A stretch of DNA of 64,000 nucleotides from Symbiodinium sp. CCMP2592 (taxonomy: Eukaryota > Sar > Dinophyceae > Suessiales > Symbiodiniaceae), in contig CAJNDT010002846.1 in the NCBI GenBank assembly GCA_905221615.1, forward strand, positions 1 through 64,000, in the 5' to 3' direction. The notes beneath the pieces are model-generated. The model saw only the letters and a list, made by a program, of their open reading frames with translations. It was not told the origin of the DNA and searched no databases. Below are positions 52,773 through 62,783 of the stretch, in pieces (positions within the stretch are counted from its first letter, which is position 1; the number at the start of each line of letters is the position of its first letter). Made by a program: the position numbers and the translations under genes.

Positions 52773-53540
52773 CTGCCGTAATTCCGAATTCTTAAGCATC
52801 CAAGGTTGCACTACGGCTATGAGCCAGTAAGCGCCGCGCCGATGCACCAAGGCTACTTTTCAAAGGAGGCCCCAGCAAGCTTCTTTCGAATGGTTCAGTC
52901 CTGGTTGGATTCTTAAAAATTTCATTGGGCAAATTTCAGCTACTTCAAGTTCAGAGTCATGCCTAGGTTTTCTGCTCCCAGCTGCGAGCTTATTGCATCC
53001 AAACATCCCGAACTGGCATGGACTATCCGGGGTACTGTGTTGAGCTTTGGCGGGCTGCCCGTGCACCAGCTTAGTCAAACGAGTTGTGGCCAAAACGGCC
53101 GAAGAGCATTGCTCGAAGCTACACTTTCAAAGCATGAAGGGTCTAGAGTCTAAAGGTTCAGATATGCAAACTGCTCATCGAATCCGACCTGATATTCAGG
53201 TTAACTTGCGTTTGCCTTTCCATTGCTAGTCGTTTGCAACGTATCCTGGGCATTCCACCGGTGTAGATACGTGGATGTTCAATGCAGAAGCTTGGCAGAC
53301 AGCTTGTTGTCATGCAGCCGCGGACATGCTGTTGAAACGTGAGCTCAGTCTTTTGGGGCAGGTCTTCAGATTTTTGGGCAATCCGATCAACTTCAATTCA
53401 TGGGAATATGCTGCTTCAAGGTATTCAATGTACGGTTATGAGACCCGCGCTTGATAATTGAGCGGTTCATCGGAACAAGGAGTTTCAAGTTCCTGGCCAC
53501 TAGCCTAAACCCTAAAACCCTGAACCCTAAGTTAGTCCGG
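52773..53540. other. Right flank of the array, no gene seen
   Basis: Unique DNA with short ORFs only. Telomere-like CCCTAAAACCCTGAACCC occurs at ~53505-53530. Confidence 0.4.
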
Positions 53541-53554
53541 TTGCTTGGCGTAAC

Positions 53555-53746
53555 GTGGCCCGTCAGCTCTTACCTGTCTTGAGGCGACAGGTCACGGGAG
53601 CAGTTAACGAAGCACTCGGTAGAGGCAGTAGTGCTATGGTGCATTTTTTGACGGCATGCTCGTGGAAGGTTAAGTTTCCTGCATATCAGAGAGCAGAGCA
53701 CTCGCAGAAGTCTTTTGTAGAAGGAGTTTGGCGGAATGATCAATAG
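53555..53746 (+). CDS. Possible exon
   Basis: The frame reads MARQLLPVLRRQVTGAVNEA..., then SAMVHFLTACSW, with coding-like composition, following telomere-like repeats as other exons here do. It is short and without a family. Confidence 0.25.
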   Translation: MARQLLPVLRRQVTGAVNEALGRGSSAMVHFLTACSWKVKFPAYQRAEHSQKSFVEGVWRNDQ

Positions 53747-54071
53747 TGGCACAAGGGCGAGTGGGGCTCGCAATGTCTAGTGGCTTAAATCAAACTTGAG
53801 TGTTGCGATCAGCCATGCATGAGGTTACAGCAGGATCTAACATACAGCCATTCGCGGAAGCTGTGCGGAAGGTCCGCGGAAGCGCATTCTGGCCTATCCC
53901 TTTTGGCAGTCGTACTTTCGCAGCACAAATCAAAAACCACCCGAGACTCTAAAGCCGCAGGGTTTAGGGTTTAGGGTAACTACCCTAAACCCTCTCGGAG
54001 GCCGTGGTGGAAGGCCAAAGCAGCCGAGATCGGCGCGAACTAAATGTTGGCAGCTTCCTAGCAGCGGAGGC

Positions 54072-54231
54072 CCAGTAGAAGTGTTGTTGAAATCTCCGGC
54101 ATCAGTCGCTGCAAGTACAGCGATTATCATGAGTACCATCATGAAGATTGTTGTGCAAATCGTGAGTATGACTGCTTCGATTGCCATGCTCTTTTGCTTT
54201 TTATCATCCTCACTGGCATTCTTAGTTTCGC
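54072..54231 (+). CDS. Possible exon with two hydrophobic segments
   Basis: The frame reads VLLKSPASVAASTAIIMSTI, then MKIVVQIVSMTASIAMLFCF and LSSSLAFLVSRLHE before a stop. The Ile/Val/Ala-rich helices resemble those at 57372-57531 and 58670-58815, so these may be exons of one membrane protein (gene D). Confidence 0.3.
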
Positions 54232-54578
54232 GACTTCATGAGTGAAACACCTGAGCTGATACGCCTCCAAGCAGTCAGGAATCGGGCATGAGCCTGGCAT
54301 GGAAGCATCGCAGAATGCGAGGGTTCAGGTTTTAGGCATTGTTGGGTAGAATCTTTAGGGTTTAGGATATATAGGTTTTATAGGATTTAGGGTTTAGGAT
54401 TTACAGGGTTGAGTGCTCCGGTTTAGCATTCGGGAATTACGACGTAATACTTGTGTAAGTAGCAGGTTTGGCGACTGGGCCGCAACGTTACAGCTCTGGA
54501 GCTGGGATGCGGCAATGGGCAGCTGTCTTACAGCCTGAGCCTGGGACAGAGAAAGGGCTGAGGTTTGACGTCTATATT

Positions 54579-54687
54579 ATATGGGTAGTTGTCAAAATTA
54601 GGGTCCCTGTTTGGGTACCTTGAATAATAGGTGCCGTATTATAATAGGGGGCGAAAAAGGGGACCGTAATTTCGAGAACCACCCATA
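54579..54687. mobile_element. Introner-like element, ATATGGGTAGTT subfamily
   Basis: The left end TATGGGTAGTTGTCAAAATT and right end AATTTCGAGAACCACCCATA are inverted, with GGTCCC/GGGACC inside. 109 bp, no ORF. Confidence 0.7.
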
Positions 54688-55235
54688 TGCGCCGGATGAA
54701 ACAAGGAGAGTCATTCACACGTGTGCAGACTGAAGTTAGGGCGTGTTGAAAGTGGTTGAAACTTAAAACGGCAGCTTCATGCAACTCAAACATAGTTTTT
54801 CAAAATCATCGCCCCCCCAAGAAGAAGCATGTGCAACTGATCCGTCTGCTAGATATTCTCAAGAGAAAACTGAGAAGAACAGGAACACGATACCTGGGAT
54901 TCGCTGCATTGGCCTGGATGGCTACAAGGCGAGTGGAAGAGCTGCAAACGGCTGGGGAAAATCCGTATTTACGTTTGTCAGAGACTTCTTGTGCATGTTT
55001 CTGGCTCTTAGATGTTTCAGAAGGTTATGGGTGCTTTGGTTCCAACGTCCCTCGATGGCCTTTGGTAGGCCATCCGCAATCTGGGAAACAACTACCGACA
55101 GTGGGACCTTCAGACTTTCTTCCCGATGGAGGTCGCCCATCCGCAATAAGGTCGTTGGCAAGTCGCAGCGCCACCATGCTCCTAAGGCACAACCATGTCT
55201 GCTGAATTTCCTAAGAACACATTCCGTTACATCTT

Positions 55236-55888
55236 TATGTGAGAGTTTCCGAAAATTAGGGGTGACATGTTTTGAGGCCCTTCTAATAAGGTCCTACTTT
55301 GCTTTGCATGAATGCCGCCAAGTCCGAGCGTCTCAGCGGGCTTATCTCAATGGGCCAAGACAAGCTGCCTTCAATCTACACTAAGCCGGAAAGATCAGCG
55401 CAAGTCAGTGGTTCGAGTATTGCTGCACAGTCAGCAAGATGCCACCTTGCGATATCTTCCTACTGCCATAGACCCATTGGCGACCCCCCAGAGCAGGGAG
55501 AGCCCTGCTGTGCGTCTGAAAGCGCCTCAGCAAAGACAGACCCACCTCCAGAGACACCTATGGCGGCAATCGCTACAACTACCAGCGCTCTCAGGAAAGG
55601 CATGGGTTCAAAAACGTAGCATCAGTATACCACAAAGGAATACCAGCTCCCATTGGTCTCCAGAATAACTGGCGCCCGCAGGTACGAAGACAATAAGCGC
55701 GGGAAGACTGGAACCCGGCAACCAAACAGCAACGGCAGCAGGGACAACAGCCTGCTAGCCAGTTCGCCAAAAGCCCTTGAATCACACCACCCTGAAAACC
55801 GAAACACCCCAAAACACAAGGAGAGAGAGAGAGAGAGAGAGAGAGTACTATATTAGGGTCCCCCTATTTTCGGAAACTCCCGTGTGTC
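55236..55888. mobile_element. Longer TIR element of the GAGTTTCCGAAAATTAGGGG family
   Basis: Left end GTGAGAGTTTCCGAAAATTA and right end TATTTTCGGAAACTCCCGTG are inverted, ~650 bp apart. The interior is not simple repeat and includes a coding-like piece (FKNVASVYHKGIPAPIGLQN) and a (GA)n tract at 55820-55845, so it may carry captured sequence. Confidence 0.6.
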
Positions 55889-56222
55889 TAAACGTCGCAT
55901 GGCAAGGATGTGGACTTCACTCTGTCCTTCGAGGTTGGCGAGCACATTGCTCCTGAGGCAGTGCGCAGCTGTAGATTGATGTGGCGGCTTGGAGCATCTT
56001 CGGCTCTTATGATAAACGAAGCCTGGAATATCAGAAATAACCGGTATTCCGCACTAATAATTACCGGTGCTATTTTGGGGGTTCCTTATTCTAGTAAAAT
56101 ATGCCCCCAACCCTTTTCTAATTATTGACTCTAGGGTTGTAACCGCTGCATCGCATGGACTCTATTTCTGTGACGCCGCTCGATCATGAGGTCTCAGGTA
56201 AATCTGAGTATATGCAAACGCT

Positions 56223-56313
56223 CGGGTCGTTCTCTATCTTAGGGTCCCTGTTTAGATCCCCAGAAAGGTACGGCACCCTTATAAAAAGGACCCTGATTTA
56301 GAGAATTACCCAC
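56223..56313. mobile_element. Introner-like element, short
   Basis: GGGTCGTTCTCTATCTTAGG at the left and AGAGAATTACCCAC at the right are inverted, with AGGGTCC/GGACCCT inside. 91 bp. Confidence 0.6.
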
Positions 56314-56759
56314 TTGTAGCCACTTGTAGCAGGCCGAGGAGGCCTTCCTCCGCACTCTCCGTCAAGCCCGGGACTCTTTGATTTTTCAGAGTTCAGAGTT
56401 TGGGGTTGAGGGTTCGGGGTTTGGAATTTAGGAATTCGGGTTTAGAGTTTAGGGTTGAGGGTTTACTGTGGCAATGTCATGGTTGCAGCTGTAGCCAGCA
56501 GCAGCACAGCCAGCAAATCACAGCACGAATCATTTGAAGTAGGCTGGAGAGGAAGGCAAAAGAGAAGGGGCGGGCATAGAGGCAGATGGAGGTGCGAGCT
56601 CTGCAGGAAGAGGTGCTTGGTCACTGTTGCGGATACATACTGTCGAAAGACCATCATATGAGGCGTAACCCTTCAAATGTGCTGGGCGCCAATGTGTCAG
56701 CTAGCTGTAAGGTGGAGCCCAGTAGTGTTTTTTAGCACGTCGTGTCAATTCCAACTTAA

Positions 56760-56999
56760 TTGGCCGCTACAGATACAGAGACTTTTCACGTGCGAAGAGA
56801 GTGGTTGTCGAGCAAGCACAAGGGTTGCAGAAATCTGGCGCAACTAGAAAGTCGTGTGTACTTCGATTTCCCGAGACCTAAGGAGGGCATTGTCCTTGCG
56901 TGGGCAACGCCTGGGCAGGCCATGCTTCGCTTGCTGCGACGGATGAAGGTTGTTTTGCGCAGGGGTGCCCAAAGTAAATCCCATGTCCTCAAGTCCTGA
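56760..56999 (+). CDS. Possible exon
   Basis: A frame with coding-like composition (REWLSSKHKGCRNLAQLESR; YFDFPRPKEGIVLAWATPGQ; AMLRLLRRMKVVLRRG), followed at once by telomere-like repeats (~57022-57080). No family is recognised. Confidence 0.3.
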   Translation: MAATDTETFHVRREWLSSKHKGCRNLAQLESRVYFDFPRPKEGIVLAWATPGQAMLRLLRRMKVVLRRGAQSKSHVLKS

Positions 57000-57371
57000 A
57001 GAAAAAGTTTCCTAAGCCTTCAACCTAAACCCTCAACCTTAAACCCTAAACCCGAAAAGAAGTCCTAAACCCTAAGCCCCTCAATCACTCTGCTGTATCC
57101 TGAAAGAAATAATTGCAGGCCGGACATGGTCATGTGAATGGGCGATGGCAAAGATACCTGAATCTTGGCAAGCCAGACTTCGTGGTTTAGAGTTTGCAGG
57201 GTTTTGGGTTTAGGGGCTTAGGGTTTAGGGTTCAGGGATTAGGATTTACAGGTTTAGGCTTTACGGGTTCAGCCTTGTGCTGCGAAGTCAGTGTGATTGC
57301 GGGACCCCTGCCAATGGGGGGGGGGGGGTATCCTCGTTTCATGAGGCCCGCAGACTGTATTTCAGAACAAA

Positions 57372-57531
57372 GTCAGTGGTCAAGCTGTCACGTCGGTCAT
57401 TATCAGTCTTGCTATTACCGTGAATATTACCATTGCTGCTGTTGCTAGTATGGCTATTATTGCTGGTATTGTTGATGTAGTGAATATTGTTTGCCACATG
57501 CAGCTCATGCTTGATATTTGGGACCAGTTGG
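57372..57531 (+). CDS. Possible exon with hydrophobic segments
   Basis: The frame reads VTSVIISLAITVNITIAAVA, then SMAIIAGIVDVVNIVCHMQL and MLDIWDQLA before a stop. Composition resembles the exon at 54072. A poly-G tract (57316-57328) and TTTAGGG repeats (57205-57265) lie upstream. Confidence 0.3.
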
Positions 57532-58639
57532 CCTGAGAGAAGTACAGGATCTCAGAGGCGCGTGTGGCCAAGGATCCGAGAGCTGGAGAAGGGCCACACG
57601 CGATACTGCCTGGCCTTGTCCCACCAGCTTGCGCAGGGCAGCTTGCTTGTACAAGATGGCTAATCGCCAAACCCTCGGGACCCTAAACCCCTAAACCCTA
57701 ACCCATGCTCCCGGACTTCAAGGAACTTCCGATCGCTCAGCTCGCTATCCTTCCCCGAGACGTGGCCTCCCGCACTCCTGTTCCCCTTGGTCGGTGACTG
57801 AATGTTACCGATGGCTTTTTTTGAACCTCTCCCTGCTTGAGAGCCTTCTGCATCAACTTCTGCGGCATGGAATGACGTAATGAGTTCCCACATCCCAAGA
57901 AATTGTGCGGAGCCGGAGCCAGTGAAACCGGGACGTCCATGGCACCGACTGCCAAGTTCAACGTCACAACGTCATTCAGCTGCTCAAACTGTATGCGTCC
58001 ATGAGCCACTGCCACTCCTTCCTCATCATCTACCAAAAGCTTCTGGCATGTTTTCCCATTGATGGGCTACCACGCCCTGCTTCCTCCACAGCCACGGAAG
58101 CGCCCGCAATAAACTGTTTGTCAGGTGGTACAAGAGCCTTGTCTGGCTTCGTCGTGTTCGTGTTGTCAGAAAAGCAGCACATTCAATCCGACTCATTTGC
58201 CAGACTCATTGCGCACGTCCTTCAAACCTACATGGTTAAGGGTTGAAGGTTTAGGCTTTAGGCAGCAGATCGAATCGAATCTCCTTGCCAGTTTCATGCC
58301 AGTCAGGCATGTCCGCGGGCTTCCATGCCTTGTGGGAGCAGCTTGGCTCACGTGCTTGGATCTGATCAAAGGCTAGACATGCTGTTGATGTAAGCCATCC
58401 CCAATCCCTGATGTCCACTTACTTGGCTCAGGTATCGGAATCTGATGGTTTTTGTCGCCAAGGCCTGATGTGTGATTGTGCTGTTGTGAAGTATCCTCCG
58501 AGCGTGGATTGAAGCTATAGTTGAGGGTGTGATCCCGAAGCTTTCAATATTTGTTTGGAAGCTTAGCCACTAGTCCGGTGATGTTGACCCCATACTGTTC
58601 CAATATACGATATGCGCTGCCCCATCATCAGGACTCTCC

Positions 58640-58815
58640 CCACGTCTGCGACCTCCCCACGCGGGATTTGGCCGCCACACTCATTGCTGTCCTTGCCGCC
58701 GTTGGAGCAGCAGCAGCAGCTGCGATAGTTCTGCAGAGGCCATCTCTGCCACATTTTGAAGTGCGAAAACTTCACGGCATAGGACTTGGGTCATATCACG
58801 GGACTTCTGTCTGAG
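58640..58815 (+). CDS. Possible exon with hydrophobic segment
   Basis: The frame reads RDLAATLIAVLAAVGAAAAA, then AIVLQRPSLPHFEVRKLHGI before stopping at 58814. Ala-rich membrane helix followed by a soluble tail. Confidence 0.3.
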
Positions 58816-58927
58816 AGCCTCAACCCCAAATCTACAGAAGCATCCGCAGGGAAGGCTTTCTTAAAAAGACAGACTGCGCATGTCTTTCTCTTTGAGCCAA
58901 ATAGCCACATAGATATCAGCAATGGAA

Positions 58928-59112
58928 CCCTGAACCCTAAACCCCTAATACCCTCAACCCCTAAACCCCTAAACACCAAATTCCTTAAACCCTTTATACC
59001 ACAAGCCCTAAACCCTTAATACCCGTAACCCCTAAACCTCTAAACCCCTAATACCCTAAACCCCTACATAATACCCCTAATACCCCTAATACCCGAACCC
59101 CCTAATACCCCT
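58928..59112. repeat. Telomere-like repeats just upstream of element 2
   Basis: CCCTAAACCCCTAATACCC-type degenerate repeats, ~185 bases, interrupted by CCAAATTCCTTAAACCC. Confidence 0.9.
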
Positions 59113-59252
59113 AAATGTAAAGCTTGAAAGGTTGCGAACTAGCCCCAGACCTCGCTGCGACCGGAGGCACATGAGTTTGCTCGAGCAGCCGAAAAGCCGA
59201 GCGGTTTTGGCGAGGCCCACGGGGTGTGGCGTCTTGACTTCTAGTTCTAAAT

Positions 59253-59264
59253 TGGTAGCGGAGC
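59253..59264 (+). promoter_or_regulatory. Candidate primer-binding site of element 2
   Basis: TGGTAGCGGAGC lies 59 bases before the gag ATG. It begins TGGT, complementary to a tRNA CCA end, and resembles the TGGTATCAGAGC initiator-tRNA-Met site of copia elements. The LTR upstream is not delimited. Confidence 0.4.
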
Positions 59265-59311
59265 GAATAGCGCTCCTAGGACCTAGTTGTTGGCTGTAGC
59301 CTCCTTGTTCG

Positions 59312-61945
59312 ATGTCGACCTGCGGTCCCACGAGTTTTTACAGTACTTGGCAGCACGATGGCGTTCCTCAACCTCCCAACGATCCCCCCGAAGATCACGG
59401 TGATGGCGTAGACAGTGATGCTAGGCCTGATCCAGCTAGAGCTCCTCGAGGTGACGAACATGATGCTGCACAGGGCTACGCGGCTCCGGGCACTACCTGG
59501 GGCAAGTGGAGTGAAGGCCAGCGGTCAAGCTGGTGGGGTCACTCCTGGGGTGATGCTGATCCAAACTGGAATAGATCTGGGTGGGCTCAGAACTCTGGCA
59601 ATGGTCAGCATTGGGATCCTCGCTGGCAAGACTGGCGTGGATGGGGCTCGGCTTCTACAGGATCCGGATCAGGAGACGGGAACTGCTACGATAGGGACTC
59701 CAAGGACTCGGGGACCGAGCCCTGGGGACGATTTGTTTCTGCAGGAGATTCGCGTGGAATCCAGGACGGTTCTCAAGTCGGAGGATGGGGTCCTGCTACT
59801 GATGCTCAAGGCAAAGGGTTCCACGGGAGACCGAGCGAAGGGGGCCGAGGCCCTTCGGAGAAGATGATTGTACCGAGTTTCTCCGGCAGCACCGGAGATC
59901 AAGGCGATGATATCGGCACATCTGCCCGGTCGTACCTACGCCAGGTCTCGGCATGGCGTCGCATGACGAGGATGTCGGTGGACCAACAGGGCTTGACCCT
60001 GTATCAACACCTCACGGACAAGGCGTGGATCGATGCAGAACGCTTGGATGTCGATAGACTGGCGACCAAGGAAGGTGTGGACTACCTCATCGCTTGGATC
60101 AAGGACCGATACCTCGATGTGCAGGTGACGCAGATAGGCCGAAGCCTGTCAGGCTTCTTCCGTGGCCTTCATAGAAAGGCCAACCAGTCGGTGCGGGACT
60201 ACATGGCGGAGTTCGACCGAGCATTCGCCCGATTGGGCGAAGTGGGATGCCATCTACCTGATGTGGCAGCAGCGTGGGTTTTCGTAGACAGGATGGGACT
60301 TGAGGAGCAAGCGGAGTTGAACCTCTTAGCTTCGGTGGGGAACCAGTACTCGTTGAAGTCATTGCAGCAAGCAGCTATCGTACATGACAGAGGCCTCCGC
60401 AAACCTTGGGAAACCCAGAACCGAGCTCCCCGCAAAGAGTGGACCCCGAAGAAAGCTTTCACCGCGAACATGGCAGCCATCGATGAGGAAGGTCCCGATG
60501 GTGGCGCCGAAGACGAGTTCCTCCTGGACCAGGACAGTCATGACTGTGTTTCGGAAGATGTTGCGGAAAACCTCTACCATGCGTACATGACACATGAAAC
60601 GGCCAAGGCCAAATACCGCGAAAACATGAAACTTCGAGGAAGCGATCCCAACTCCTTGAAACAGTTGGCCATGGACAAGCTCCGCGTGGCTAAGTCGAAG
60701 AGCTTCTGTGCAGGATGTAGACGTAGAGGACATTGGCACAAAGACGCAGAATGTCCTTTGAACAAGGGCACCACCAATGGAAACGGCTCAGGCACTGCTA
60801 CGACGACCCCGCCGAAGGAGACGGTGAAGCCCAGCTATCCTTGCCACGTGGTTCATGTCACGTGGGAGATCACCGGCGGCTCTCCGCAGGAACTTCTAGC
60901 TATCACAGATACAGCGTGTTCTCGATCCGTTGCAGGAGCTGGATGGATCGACCTCTACCTGACTGAGGCACGCCGCCTCGGCTGTGAACCTATGTTCGTG
61001 CAGTGCGGAGAAGCTTTTCGTTTCGGGGCTTCAAGGGTTTTCACGGCGACCTACGGTGTGATCTTGTGTTTCGAGCTCGGGAGCAAGAAGGTCTGTCTTA
61101 AAGTCGCAGTCGTCAATGGTGAAGTTCCACTTCTTGTATCGAGGCCAGCCTTAGGCAAGATGGGAATGATCATCGATGTAGAGAACAATTCCGCCTCGTT
61201 CCGTGTGCTGGATGTACGCGACATGGCACTCCAGATCACCGATACAGGTCATCCCGCCTTTCCTGTACATCCTGCGGTCATCCCGAAGTCATCCGCAGCC
61301 GCTCCGAATTGGGAGTCGACTGAGATCAAGATCTTCTCGCTGAATGAGCAATACATGGCATGCACCGCGGGGCTATCTTCGGTTTCGGAATTGAGCACTT
61401 CAGAAAGTCGGATTGATGACAGGGACGTTGGTTGCTCTACTAGCTGGATGGTGAGTTCACAGGTTTTCGACTCGACCGCAAGCCCCACTTCAGACCCTCA
61501 CGAAGATCATTCAGGTAACAAAACCAACTTTGAGTACGTGTTCTACCCTAAGAAGATCGGCAGCGCCGCAAAGAATCACTTTCTCGATGAGAAGTTCAAT
61601 CCCGAAACCTTCGCAACATGGTGGTCCTCAACAAAGATTTCGAATGACTTCTGGGTGGAGAACGAAGAACTACTTGTACGTGTTCATGTAGTGCCAAGGA
61701 GATCTTTCTTTAGTCCTCTTCATTGGAGAACAACTGATGTACCCCGTAAACACTCTCTCCTTCGAAGCCTTGGAGCTGTGCGCACGGTCCATGCGATCTC
61801 TTGTAAGACCATGCGAGAGTTTCCAGCTACACACGGCATGTGGGAGAATGACAGTGATGATACGCAGTTGCCGATGCTTTGGGTCGGCAGGACTGTCTTT
61901 CGTAGACGAAGGCTGATGCCCGCCCCTTCTTCGTGCTCCTTGCAA
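59312..61945 (+). pseudogene. Copia-type element 2: gag and aspartic protease
   Basis: From ATG 59312 the frame encodes a Gly/Trp-rich N-terminus, a retrotransposon gag core (~residues 190-370: SARSYLRQVSAWRRMTRMSV, RSLSGFFRGLHRKANQSVRDYMAEFDRAF), a zinc knuckle C-x2-C-x4-H-x6-C (residues ~466-481) and a retropepsin with the catalytic triplet Asp-Thr-Ala at 533-535 (AITDTACSRS). A flap-like segment (PLLVSRPALGKMGMIIDV) follows near 610. Gag would form the particle and protease would mature it. The frame runs on to 63664, but from ~61945 it is not the coding frame: SAP-like sequence appears in the frame starting 61953. A frameshift therefore ends the credible product near 61945. Confidence 0.75.
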
Positions 61946-61952
61946 CCTCGCG

Positions 61953-62783
61953 ATGGCACTCAGGTCCGACTTGCTGACGGCCCCGATGGTTTCGCGACCA
62001 AAGACTCTCTCCGAGTTCACGAAGGCCGAGCTGATCGAGGAAGCCACGGCCCGGAACCTGTGGTTCCATCCGACGTGGACGGTGACAGAAATCCGGTCCC
62101 TGATTCAGGAAGACCGGAGGAACCCCTCGGGCAACCACCCAGCGGACGCCGGGATGAGCAAGCTCACCCTGGAACAGCTGAAGGAGAGAGCCATGGAGAA
62201 AGGGTACCACCTCCCGCCGTACGCCACCAAGGGCACGATCATGCGCATCCTACGAGACCAGGCGGGAATGGGCCCTCAATCGATCCTCACCTTCGGCCGG
62301 TTCAAAGGCAAGATGTTCAAGGAGACTCCGGAGAGCTATCGCACTTGGGCTCTCAAAGAGGTGACCTCTCACGACAATCCGTCAGAGGACCTGGTGATGT
62401 TCGCCAACTGGTGGCGCGAGGAGATGCACCGATGGAGAGAGTCGCCGAATCGCAAGGCGACCCCGGACACGGAGATCTACTTGGACCCCGAGGAGCACGC
62501 GACGATTCCGTACATCGAGGACGCAACCTCCACCACGTCGTGGGACATGGTGAACCGCGAGACGGAGTACCCAGGAGCGCTTCCCAAGGCTCTCCCCGGG
62601 AGTTCGTCACTACAGGCACCCAGGACACCGCCGAGACGCAGGGGACCCGAAGCAGTGGTGGCACCAACCCCCACGACTATGGACCAGGACCTGCCGCCGG
62701 ATGTGACGGACGAGGTGAAGTACCTGGAGGAGAGGCTGGCAATCTTGAAAGACCGTCACGGCCTTCCCCCGGGAAGGAACTGA
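61953..62783 (+). pseudogene. Copia-type element 2: SAP-like segment
   Basis: A 276-codon frame with two tandem helix-loop-helix SAP-like units (LSEFTKAELIEEATARNLWF... and SKLTLEQLKERAMEKGYHLP), as in DNA-binding SAP domains. Next comes TFGRFKGKMFKETPESYRTW, which resembles the FGKYKG...PE-YL-W core of the DUF3820/QSregVF family. An acidic/Pro-rich tail ends at 62783, where coding resumes in the original frame. The order suggests a DNA- or chromatin-targeting part of the polyprotein; function is inferred. Confidence 0.5.

Noticed and set aside
54779..55384. 201-codon plus-strand ORF
   Set aside because: No motif; it runs across the left end of a TIR element at 55236, so it is unlikely to be one gene.
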